Assembly: GCA_030039695.1 (NCBI GenBank) | Contig: JASHVB010000902.1 | Coordinates: forward strand, 1-7,447 | Direction of reading: 5' to 3' | Length of the DNA: 7,447 bases | Origin: Acetobacteraceae bacterium | Lineage (GTDB): Bacteria; Pseudomonadota; Alphaproteobacteria; Acetobacterales; Acetobacteraceae | Shown: one piece after another, positions 1 to 5,128 of the stretch | Position numbering within the stretch: position 1 is the stretch's first letter | Layout of the letters: each line of letters starts with the position of its first letter | Translations under genes and position numbers: made by a program | The notes under the pieces: generated by a model | Told to the model about the DNA's origin: nothing | The model's input: the letters and a program-made list of their open reading frames with translations, nothing else | Database searches by the model: none

Positions 1-494
1 GGCGCGTCGACAAGCCGACCTGATACACCGCAACGGGATGTTCTTCCTCTCCGTGACGATCGACGTGGGTGACGTGCCGGCGGGCGATCCGGCCGAGTAT
101 CTCGGCGTTGACCTCGGGCATCGCAACATTGCTGCCGATAGCGACGGTGACAGCTTCTGCGGCGCGTTGAACGCCGGAAGGACATCGTGCGGAAGGCCAA
201 CGACACCGGGAGCGGGATTGCCTTTGAAGACCTCACGCGCATCCGTGAACGGACAACGGTTCGACGGTCGCAGCGACGCGCGCACCAGAGCTGTCCGGCT
301 TGCGGCGGTATCGATCGGCGGAACCGTCCCAACCGGGACCAATTCCAATGCATCCGTTGCGGGCACGCTGGCCCCACCGATACCACAGCGGCTCTGAACA
401 TTCGGAGCCGGGCCGAACGTCATGCTGCCGAACGCAGGGCCGGGTCGCCTGGCCAGGTACCTGCAAGCCTCCGCCTTCAGGTGGACGTTCATGA
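1..494 (+). pseudogene. tnpB: Decayed TnpB (IS200/IS605-type RNA-guided nuclease) remnant, 5' end outside window
   Basis: TnpB is the RuvC-like, RNA-guided nuclease of IS200/IS605 and IS1341-type elements. From position 2 one frame reads a typical mid-TnpB segment ending in the first RuvC motif (GVDLG, Asp catalytic) near 104-118. The reading then moves to another frame at about 160-187, which carries the second motif (IAFEDL, Glu catalytic), then a CPAC...CIRC zinc finger and the third motif (TDTTAALNI, Asp catalytic). By comparison with the family, about 50 residues are missing between motif one and motif two, and about 35 between the EDL segment and the zinc finger. A third frame gives a plausible TnpB-like tail (KPPPSGG) and a stop at 492-494. 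No single frame is intact, so this is a fossil. No tnpA is visible. The 3' boundary is an estimate. Confidence 0.85.
470..485 (+). repeat. Small hairpin at the 3' end of the tnpB remnant, possible IS right-end structure
   Basis: TCCGCC (470-475) and GGTGGA (480-485) form a six-pair stem with one G-T pair around a TTCA loop. IS200/IS605 elements have subterminal hairpins at their right ends, often overlapping the last tnpB codons, where the guide RNA is also processed. The position just before the probable stop fits that. The element end itself cannot be fixed from this sequence. Confidence 0.4.
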
Positions 495-604
495 CATGCT
501 AAAGGACGGCACGCTCCATCAGCACCTCAGCGCCGACCACTTCGCCAAACCCAGCCCCGAGCCCCGCGCACAATGTCCCGCTCGGCAGATCGTCATGCTT
601 GGCT

Positions 605-616
605 TCTCACGTGAGA
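605..616. promoter_or_regulatory. Perfect 12-bp palindrome upstream of the FixJ-like gene
   Basis: TCTCACGTGAGA is perfectly self-complementary and lies 76 bp before the start codon of the FixJ-like gene, in the only clear gap between the tnpB remnant and that gene. It could be an operator for a dimeric regulator. No recognised consensus was matched, and no convincing -35/-10 pair was found next to it. Confidence 0.3.
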
Positions 617-692
617 TGGCACCGATTACAGAGGGAATGTCGATTTGGAGCGTCTCGGCTTGGCCGGCTGGCGGCGCCCGGAAGGAGACCGC

Positions 693-1331
693 ATGGCCGA
701 CGCGCTCTTGGTTCACGTTGTCGATGATGACCCGGCGGTGCGCGACTCGCTGGCGCTGCTGCTGCAATCCGCCGGGATCAGCGTGCGCGTTTATGATTCG
801 GCCGCGGCGCTCCTGAGTGTGGCGTCGAAGCTGGATGCCGGGTGCGTGCTGACCGACGTGCGGATGCCTGAAATCGACGGGCTGACACTCCAGCGCCAGC
901 TCGTCGCATTGAATCCGCGGTTGGCCGTGGTGGTGATGACCGGCCACGCCGACGTCCCGATTGCGGTGCAGGCGCTGAAGGCCGGCGCACGCGACTTTCT
1001 GGAGAAGCCGTTCGACGACGAACGCCTGGTCGGCGTGGTGAAGGAAGCGCTGGGTGCGAGCCAGCAGGCCCGTCAGGTCAGCGAGGCCGCAGAATGGGTC
1101 GTCGCACGCCTCGCCACACTGACGCCCCGCGAACGGGAGGTGCTGGACCGGTTGGTGGAGGGCCAGCCGAACAAAACGATCGCCTACGACCTCGGAACTA
1201 GCCCCCGCACCGTCGAAGTTCAGCGGGCGCGGGTGATGGAAAAGATGGGCGCGCGTAGCCTGGCCGAACTGGTGCGGATGGTGGTGGCCGTGGAACGGCC
1301 GGCAGCGAATCAGCCCCTACGGTTGACCTAA
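693..1331 (+). CDS. fixJ: FixJ-like two-component response regulator, LuxR/FixJ-type DNA-binding
   Basis: This is a 212-residue cytoplasmic transcription regulator of the FixJ family, close to the usual length of about 205. Residues 1-120 form a receiver domain with the acidic cluster D11-D13, phospho-acceptor D55 (TDVRMPEIDG), T83 (MTGH) and K105 (EKPF). Residues 143-200 form a LuxR-type helix-turn-helix (LTPREREVL, then PNKTIAYDLGTSPRTVEV), which matches FixJ closely. In rhizobia FixJ is phosphorylated by the haem kinase FixL at low O2 and activates fixK and nifA. I chose ATG 693 because AAGGAG (682-687) lies five bases upstream; an earlier TTG at 645 has no such site and adds non-conserved residues. 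A FixL-like kinase lies downstream, separated by a receiver gene. Other FixJ-family paralogues exist in alphaproteobacteria, so identity as the true FixJ partner rests on the neighbouring kinase. Confidence 0.88.
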   Translation: MADALLVHVVDDDPAVRDSLALLLQSAGISVRVYDSAAALLSVASKLDAGCVLTDVRMPEIDGLTLQRQLVALNPRLAVVVMTGHADVPIAVQALKAGARDFLEKPFDDERLVGVVKEALGASQQARQVSEAAEWVVARLATLTPREREVLDRLVEGQPNKTIAYDLGTSPRTVEVQRARVMEKMGARSLAELVRMVVAVERPAANQPLRLT

Positions 1332-1336
1332 GTCAA
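1323..1336 (+). promoter_or_regulatory. Perfect FNR/FixK-type binding site (TTGAC-N4-GTCAA)
   Basis: TTGACCTAAGTCAA is a perfect inverted repeat matching the FNR/FixK family pattern TTGA-N6-TCAA. It overlaps the stop codon (1329-1331) of the FixJ-like gene and is centred at 1329.5, about 86 bp before the receiver-only gene. A -10-like hexamer GAGAAT (1359-1364, 4 of 6 matches to TATAAT) sits about 32 bp from the centre, the spacing expected for a class II activator site near -41.5. This predicts a transcript starting near 1371 that is switched on at low oxygen. Binding itself is inferred. Confidence 0.6.
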
Positions 1337-1415
1337 AGCGCGTGTGCCGGAGGCGCGGGAGAATTGCTAGAGGCCGCCGTCGGGATTGGCCGGCGCGGCC
1401 GCAGAGGGCAGCCTG

Positions 1416-1787
1416 ATGCAGGACAGACACCGCCAGCAAGTGGCGGTGGTGGACGACGATGACGCCGTGCGGGACTCGCTGCGCTTTCTGCTCGAGACAG
1501 CCGGCTATGACGTCCTCACCTTCGACTCGGCAGGCGCGTTCCTGTCATGGCCTGATCTCGGCAAGGTGGCCTGCCTGCTGGTCGATCAGCACATGCCGCA
1601 GATCACCGGTCTTGAACTGGTGGCGCGCGTACGTGTCACCTGGCCGGACCTGCCCGTCGCGCTGATGACCGGCTCGCCGTCGGCCGGGCTCACCCGGCGG
1701 GCGTTCGAGGTGGGCGTGCAGCAGATGCTGGAGAAGCCGTTGCAGGAACCAGGGTTGCTGCTATTCGTGGACCGGGCAGCAGGGTAA
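1416..1787 (+). CDS. Receiver-only response regulator (FixJ-type receiver, no output domain)
   Basis: This 123-residue protein consists of one receiver domain and ends right after it, so it cannot bind DNA as FixJ does. All phosphorylation residues are present: acidic cluster D13-D16, phospho-acceptor D57 (LLVDQHMP), T85 (LMTG) and K107 (EKPL). It resembles the receiver of the upstream FixJ-like protein, especially in the VDDDDAVRDSL segment. ATG 1416 is preceded by AGAGGG (1403-1408) seven bases upstream; an earlier in-frame start at 1386 would add ten poorly conserved residues. A perfect FixK-type site lies 80 bp upstream. From memory, Bradyrhizobium carries a similar receiver gene between fixJ and fixK2. 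The likely role is competing for or draining phosphate from the neighbouring FixL-like kinase, or acting as a phosphorelay step; this is inference from architecture and context. Confidence 0.85.
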   Translation: MQDRHRQQVAVVDDDDAVRDSLRFLLETAGYDVLTFDSAGAFLSWPDLGKVACLLVDQHMPQITGLELVARVRVTWPDLPVALMTGSPSAGLTRRAFEVGVQQMLEKPLQEPGLLLFVDRAAG

Positions 1788-2098
1788 CGCCGCGGGCTTG
1801 CTGTTTGGCGCGAATTATCTTGCATCCGCCTTCGACGGCTCATCGGCCGGCGTCGCGCGCTTGCATCGACCGGCGCTCGGCTTGACCCGCCAGCGCGGCG
1901 AACTGCCGGGCAAGAACTTCCAGGCTGACCCCGCCCGCACTGTGCGCACGCCCTGTGCTACCCGCCGATAGACGTCTGGCGGTACTTGAAGCGCAGAGGA
2001 GGATCCTGCCGCCCCTCAGCGATGACGTTTCACCCGCGGATTGTACCGAAACCCAACAGCTTCAGCGATGGTCGTGCCTGTGCTGGCTCTCGCGGGAT

Positions 2099-2112
2099 TT
2101 GATATCGATCAT
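2099..2112 (+). promoter_or_regulatory. FNR/FixK-like site with one mismatch (TTGAT-N4-ATCAT)
   Basis: TTGATATCGATCAT matches the FNR/FixK palindrome TTGAT-N4-ATCAA except for the final base. It is centred at 2105.5 in the AT-richer part of the fixL upstream region. A poor -10-like TATTGA (2134-2139) is about 31 bp from the centre, near class II spacing. A much better hexamer, TATACT (2124-2129), lies 19 bp after TTGATA; with that promoter the site would overlap the -35 and could repress. One-mismatch sites also occur by chance (one lies in coding DNA near 7335), so this is weaker than the site at 1323. Confidence 0.4.
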
Positions 2113-2124
2113 GCAACGGTCTCT

Positions 2125-2146
2125 ATACTTACGTATTGATAAGTAT
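2125..2146. promoter_or_regulatory. Inverted repeat ATACTTA-N8-TAAGTAT upstream of fixL, FixJ-like half-sites
   Basis: ATACTTA (2125-2131) and TAAGTAT (2140-2146) are perfect reverse complements separated by eight bases. On the - strand, 2132-2125 reads GTAAGTAT, which differs at one base from the FixJ site pattern GTAMGTAG as I recall it. A direct repeat GTATTGAT (2133-2140 and 2143-2150) overlaps it at 10-bp spacing, one helical turn. Together these suggest an operator for a dimeric regulator, possibly FixJ acting on its own kinase gene. The assignment to FixJ is tentative. Confidence 0.4.
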
Positions 2147-2359
2147 TGATGTGATGTCGTGCCAAGTGCTGCCGATTCCGCCAGGCTGTCGCGTGTACTC
2201 GTGCAGGCCGCCGACTGAAATTGATATCGAGATAGTGCGCCGCCTGATCGAATTCGCCGAGGCGCGGCTGTCAGAGGCCAGCCAGCACGGCTCCGGGCGC
2301 CAGGAGGGCGGGGCCGGCAGACCACAAGGTGCAGCGTGGGCTGTGGCGGATGACGTCGC

Positions 2360-3556
2360 ATGGTGGGGACTTTTCCAAAGGACCCGCCTCGCGTATGCAT
2401 TTGTCGCATGGACCGGCAGAACGACGACGCAGTTGAGAGGCTGGCTGCGGCCGAATCCGCCGTGCTGCGCTCCATCCTGGAAACCGTGCCCGACGCCATG
2501 GTGGTGATCGACCACCATGGCACCATCAAGGAATTCAGCAAAACCGCGGAACGATTGTTCGGCTGGACCGCTGACGAAGTGCACGGGCGCAACGTCAACG
2601 TGCTGATGCCAGCGCCGTACCGCGACCAACACGACTCCTACCTGGAACGTTACCTGACGACCGGCGAGCGGCGCATCATCGGCATCGGCCGGGTCGTCGT
2701 CGGCCAGCGCAAAGACGGCAGCACCTTCCCGATGGAGTTGTCGGTCGGCGAAGTGAACCAGGACGGAATGCGCCTGTTTACCGGCTTCGTCCGCGACCTG
2801 ACCGAACGCCAGCAGACCCAGGCACGACTGCAAGAACTGCAGGATGACTTACTCCATGTATCACGACTGCGTTCGATGGGGGAGATGGCAGCGGCGATGG
2901 CGCACGAACTGAACCAGCCACTCACCGCGACCGCCAACTACATCGCCGCCGCGATGCGATTGCTCGACGCACAACAGCCAGACGTGGCGAGAATCCGCCG
3001 GGCGATGGAATACGCGGTGAAGCAAACGCAGCGCAGCGGCGAGATCATCCGCCGGCTGCGTTCCTTCGTCGGACGGGGCGAGACGACGAGGCAGCCAGAG
3101 ACGGTTGCCAAGCTGGTCGAAGAGGCCAGCGCACTGGCATTGGTGGGGATGAAGGAACGAGGCGTCACGGTGCGGCTCTTGCTGGACCCGATGCTGCCAC
3201 AGGTGCTGGCGGACCGGGTCCAGATGCAGCAGGTCTTGCTTAACCTGCTGCGGAACGCGGTCGAGTCCATGGAGACCAGCACGCGGCGCGAGCTAACTGT
3301 GCGCACCGAACGGTGGGACCGCATGGTGGCGATCAGCGTCGCCGACACCGGCATCGGCATTCCTCCGGCGATGGAGGCGCAGTTATTCCAACCGTTCGTG
3401 ACGACTAAGCGCGACGGGATGGGCATCGGGCTGTCGGTTAGCCGGGCCATCGTGGAAGCGCATGGGGGTCGGCTTTCGGTCGAACCGAACGACGGCGGCG
3501 GCAGCGTATTTCGCGTCAGTCTGCCGTCGGTCGACGATGCCCCTTTGCCCGCGTGA
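2360..3556 (+). CDS. fixL: FixL-like oxygen-sensor histidine kinase (haem PAS plus HisKA/HATPase)
   Basis: FixL is an O2-binding haem kinase that phosphorylates FixJ when oxygen is low. This 398-residue form aligns without gaps through the haem PAS domain of Bradyrhizobium FixL, offset by 109. H91 equals the haem ligand H200, R111 equals R220 that contacts bound O2, and R97 equals R206; H214 is replaced by R105. The PAS spans about residues 35-148. The kinase follows: H182 (AHELNQPL, phosphorylated), N-box N299 (LLRNAVESM), G1 motif DTGIG at 329-333, F-box near 343-346 and G2 GMGIG at 353-357. No membrane segment and no first PAS domain is present, so it is shorter than the usual 505 residues and should be cytosolic. 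An in-frame TGA at 2351 limits the start; ATG 2360 has weak GGCGGA nine bases upstream, and ATG 2408 is an alternative giving 382 residues. Confidence 0.92.
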   Translation: MVGTFPKDPPRVCICRMDRQNDDAVERLAAAESAVLRSILETVPDAMVVIDHHGTIKEFSKTAERLFGWTADEVHGRNVNVLMPAPYRDQHDSYLERYLTTGERRIIGIGRVVVGQRKDGSTFPMELSVGEVNQDGMRLFTGFVRDLTERQQTQARLQELQDDLLHVSRLRSMGEMAAAMAHELNQPLTATANYIAAAMRLLDAQQPDVARIRRAMEYAVKQTQRSGEIIRRLRSFVGRGETTRQPETVAKLVEEASALALVGMKERGVTVRLLLDPMLPQVLADRVQMQQVLLNLLRNAVESMETSTRRELTVRTERWDRMVAISVADTGIGIPPAMEAQLFQPFVTTKRDGMGIGLSVSRAIVEAHGGRLSVEPNDGGGSVFRVSLPSVDDAPLPA

Positions 3557-3730
3557 TGTTGCGCAGACCGGCCAAGCCGAGCAAAGCGACAGCGAGCCCT
3601 GCGACGGCTGCTGGTTCAGAGATAACTGCCAGCTGGTCGGCAGGCTGTTGGATACCAACGCTTCGGGGGCCAGCGTGACGTTGATCGCGCTCGTGATGGT
3701 GTCATAGCCTGCTTGTTTGCTCCACAGGAT
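3516..3730 (-). pseudogene. 3' remnant of a PEP-CTERM-type exported protein gene, frameshifted
   Basis: Read on the - strand, 3626 to 3516 encodes SEPAAVAGLAVALLGLAGLR followed by a short basic tail and a stop, the pattern of a PEP-CTERM sorting tail: a PEP-like motif (here SEP), a membrane helix, then positive residues. Just upstream, one base out of frame, 3709 to 3626 reads GYDTITSAINVTLAPEAL and then VSNSLPTSWQ, which looks like the extracellular part of such a protein. A single indel near 3626 would join the two. In-frame stops appear from 3733, and no start or body of the gene is visible, so this is a fragment. It overlaps the last 41 bases of fixL, in convergent orientation. PEP-CTERM proteins are exported and processed by exosortase; no exosortase is present here. 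The PEP call rests on a short tail only. Confidence 0.5.
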
Positions 3731-3953
3731 TCAATATCAAGTTCGATACCGAGCGCGCTCGGGGCAGTCGTGTTCGGCGCGACCCATCGCGGGTGGAACC
3801 GTACAGGTTCGCTCTGGCCGCACCCTTCTCAGGAATCTGGATCTGTGCGCGACGGGTTTTGCGCAGCCGCCGGACCATCCATAACGGGGAGCTTTGTCCA
3901 GCACGCGGCATTGTCATCGGCGGAAGGCGTACAATCGGTTAAGGACGGAGGCC
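3731..3953. other. Spacer upstream of the DUF1214 gene, no gene recognised
   Basis: Open frames exist on both strands across this stretch, but none resembles a known protein or has a convincing start. It probably contains eroded upstream sequence of the PEP-CTERM remnant on the - strand and the promoter of the following four-gene unit on the + strand. Confidence 0.45.
3930..3935 (+). promoter_or_regulatory. Possible -10 element (TACAAT) before the DUF1214 gene
   Basis: TACAAT matches TATAAT in five of six positions and lies 18 bp before the start codon at 3954. TTGTCA (3911-3916) resembles a -35 element, but the 13-bp spacing is too short for a standard sigma-70 promoter, so either the -35 is degenerate or an activator is needed. 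Confidence 0.3.
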
Positions 3954-4523
3954 ATGCGGCTGCTTCTGAAACTCCTGGCGGTGCTGGTTGCCGGTACGAT
4001 GCTTGGCCTGCTGGCCACCTGGCTGACGGTGTTCCGTTTCCCGCCGGGCCGGATCGGCAACGGGCCGTGGAAGACCGATCCCGCTGTTGTCACTCCTCAA
4101 ACTGACGCCTATCGCCGCGCCTTCCTCGCCGTTAATGGACTGTTCGCGCTGAACCGCAGCGAGGCGATTTATTACACCGCAAACACTGACAGCGACGGGC
4201 GCGCGCTGACTGGCCGATGCCGCTACAAAGTTGAAGGCCCCGCGCCCGACGCGCGTTGGTGGAGCATCACAGCGTATGGTCCCGATGGCTATTTGATCAC
4301 CAATTCCACCGGGCGCTATTCGGTGACGAAGCAGCAGCTTGCGCCCGACACACACGGCAGCATCGTTGTGCCGGTCGGCGGGAACTCGGGCGGCAACAAC
4401 TGGATTGCGGTCGGTACGGGACGGTTCTCGCTGTCGCTGCGGCTTTACAATCCGGGGCCTGAGTTCATTGCGGACCTGGCGGATGCTGCGCTGCCGGCGT
4501 TGCTGCGAGTGGGGTGTCCATGA
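3954..4523 (+). CDS. Membrane-anchored DUF1214-domain protein
   Basis: This 189-residue protein begins with a hydrophobic segment (about residues 3-26) that should anchor it in the inner membrane with the rest outside the cytoplasm. The C-terminal half carries the DUF1214 pattern: a WWSITAYGPDGYLITNSTGR segment, then a region ending in NNWIAVGTGRFSLSLRLYNP. The DUF1214 fold has no established biochemical role that I can name with confidence. ATG 3954 is preceded by AAGGA (3941-3945) and GGAG (3947-3950); an upstream TTG start at 3894 adds residues without conservation. Its stop overlaps the start of the DUF1254 gene by four bases (ATGA), so the two are probably translationally coupled and made in matched amounts. 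DUF1214 and DUF1254 are found together, as separate genes or fused, in many proteobacteria. Confidence 0.85.
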   Translation: MRLLLKLLAVLVAGTMLGLLATWLTVFRFPPGRIGNGPWKTDPAVVTPQTDAYRRAFLAVNGLFALNRSEAIYYTANTDSDGRALTGRCRYKVEGPAPDARWWSITAYGPDGYLITNSTGRYSVTKQQLAPDTHGSIVVPVGGNSGGNNWIAVGTGRFSLSLRLYNPGPEFIADLADAALPALLRVGCP

Positions 4524-5071
4524 CGCGGAACCGATGGTTTCTTTGGCTTGCTGCCACGCTGATGGTCGCCGCTCTGGTACACATGGGAACAGTGCGGGCG
4601 CTGCCGCGCGTGGTCATGGCACGCGCGCTGGCGCGCATCGGCCCGAGCAATGTCATGCATTACAGCGAGCGGCCGAACGCGTCGTCACGCCTCGTGGTCC
4701 GGCCCAACCCCGATATGTTGTCTGCGTTTTGCCCCTTCGATCTGTCCAAGGGACCGGTGAAGCTGACCGCGCATGTGCCGCATACGACCTACTGGTCGGT
4801 CTCCGCCTACGACGCTGCGACCAACAACTTCTTCGCTCGCGATGACCGGCAGATCGCCGGCGACTCGATCGAGGTTGTTGCGCTGCGGCGAGGCATGAAG
4901 CTGCCGCCGCTTGGAGGAGCGCCGGAGCAAGCCATCCTGATCTCGCCAACCGAACGTGGGCTTTTCCTGGTTCGTCTGCTGATCGATGACGACGCGCAGC
5001 TGGCTGCACTGCAGGTAATCCAGCGCCAGGCGACATGCGGGACGGTTGGCAGGCCAGGGGGGTCAGGTTAG
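4520..5071 (+). CDS. Membrane-anchored DUF1254-domain protein
   Basis: This 183-residue protein has an N-terminal hydrophobic segment (about residues 7-25), followed by a DUF1254-type domain. The recognisable part is RPNPDML (61-67) and then FDLSKGPVKL and TYWSVSAYDAATNNFF, matching the conserved RPNPDT...LDLS.GP...Y...LYDA.TN core of that family. It is the usual partner of the DUF1214 protein just upstream. ATG 4520 lies inside the upstream stop as ATGA, giving a four-base overlap; GTG 4514 is a possible alternative two codons earlier. The last residues (about CGTVGRPGGSG) look non-conserved. Function is unknown; the shared anchoring and coupling suggest the two proteins form a periplasmic complex, which is inference. 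Confidence 0.85.
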   Translation: MTRNRWFLWLAATLMVAALVHMGTVRALPRVVMARALARIGPSNVMHYSERPNASSRLVVRPNPDMLSAFCPFDLSKGPVKLTAHVPHTTYWSVSAYDAATNNFFARDDRQIAGDSIEVVALRRGMKLPPLGGAPEQAILISPTERGLFLVRLLIDDDAQLAALQVIQRQATCGTVGRPGGSG

Positions 5072-5079
5072 CGGCAACC

Positions 5080-5117
5080 ATACGGCCACCCTCGCCGCGC
5101 GAGAGAGGTAGCCGTAT
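5080..5117 (+). promoter_or_regulatory. Imperfect hairpin between the DUF1254 gene and pdeM
   Basis: ATACGGC (5080-5086) pairs perfectly with GCCGTAT (5111-5117). Inside it, ACC (5088-5090) pairs with GGT (5107-5109), and CTC (5091-5093) can pair with GAG (5103-5105) if A5106 bulges, leaving a GC-rich loop. The structure fills most of the 57-bp gap and its 3' arm includes the only purine-rich stretch (GAGAGAGG) before pdeM. No T-tract follows, so it is unlikely to be a standard intrinsic terminator; an RNA-processing or partial attenuation role is possible. Confidence 0.45.
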
Positions 5118-5128
5118 AGATCGCGCGC

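Larger units (their letters stand above)
1788..2359. other. 572-bp region between receiver gene and fixL, with no convincing gene
   Basis: No recognisable protein, RNA gene or terminator was found here. Two open frames were weighed. One, TTG 1798 to 1971 (57 residues), matches nothing I know. The other, ATG 2154 to 2507 on the + strand (117 residues), overlaps the start of fixL in another frame; its middle reads like a helical, GC3-biased peptide (EIVRRLIEFAEARL) but is not recognised. The part from 2099 to 2150 is AT-richer than its surroundings and holds the regulatory motifs listed separately. The region probably serves as the fixL promoter and leader, possibly with remnants of lost sequence. 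Confidence 0.5.

Noticed and set aside
616..635. TGGCAC upstream of fixJ as a sigma-54 promoter
   Set aside because: The TGGCAC half is present but the required downstream TTGC element is not at the right spacing.
495..816. Continuation of the tnpB frame beyond 494 as a long coding region into the fixJ gene
   Set aside because: After the TnpB motifs the frame has no similarity to the family and runs out of phase through the start of the well-supported FixJ-like gene.
1798..1971. TTG-started 57-residue open frame after the receiver gene
   Set aside because: No ribosome-binding site and no recognisable similarity; GC-rich DNA commonly leaves such frames open.
2221..2234. Second TTGATATCGA copy, repeated from 2099, as another FixK site
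   Set aside because: The second half (AGATA) does not match the palindrome; only one half-site is present.
2062..2833. Long - strand open frames opposite fixL and its upstream region
   Set aside because: They are antisense shadows of the GC3-biased fixL coding sequence and resemble no protein family.
3713..4105. Open frame of 130 residues overlapping the DUF1214 start
   Set aside because: It is out of frame with the recognised DUF1214 protein and has no family similarity.
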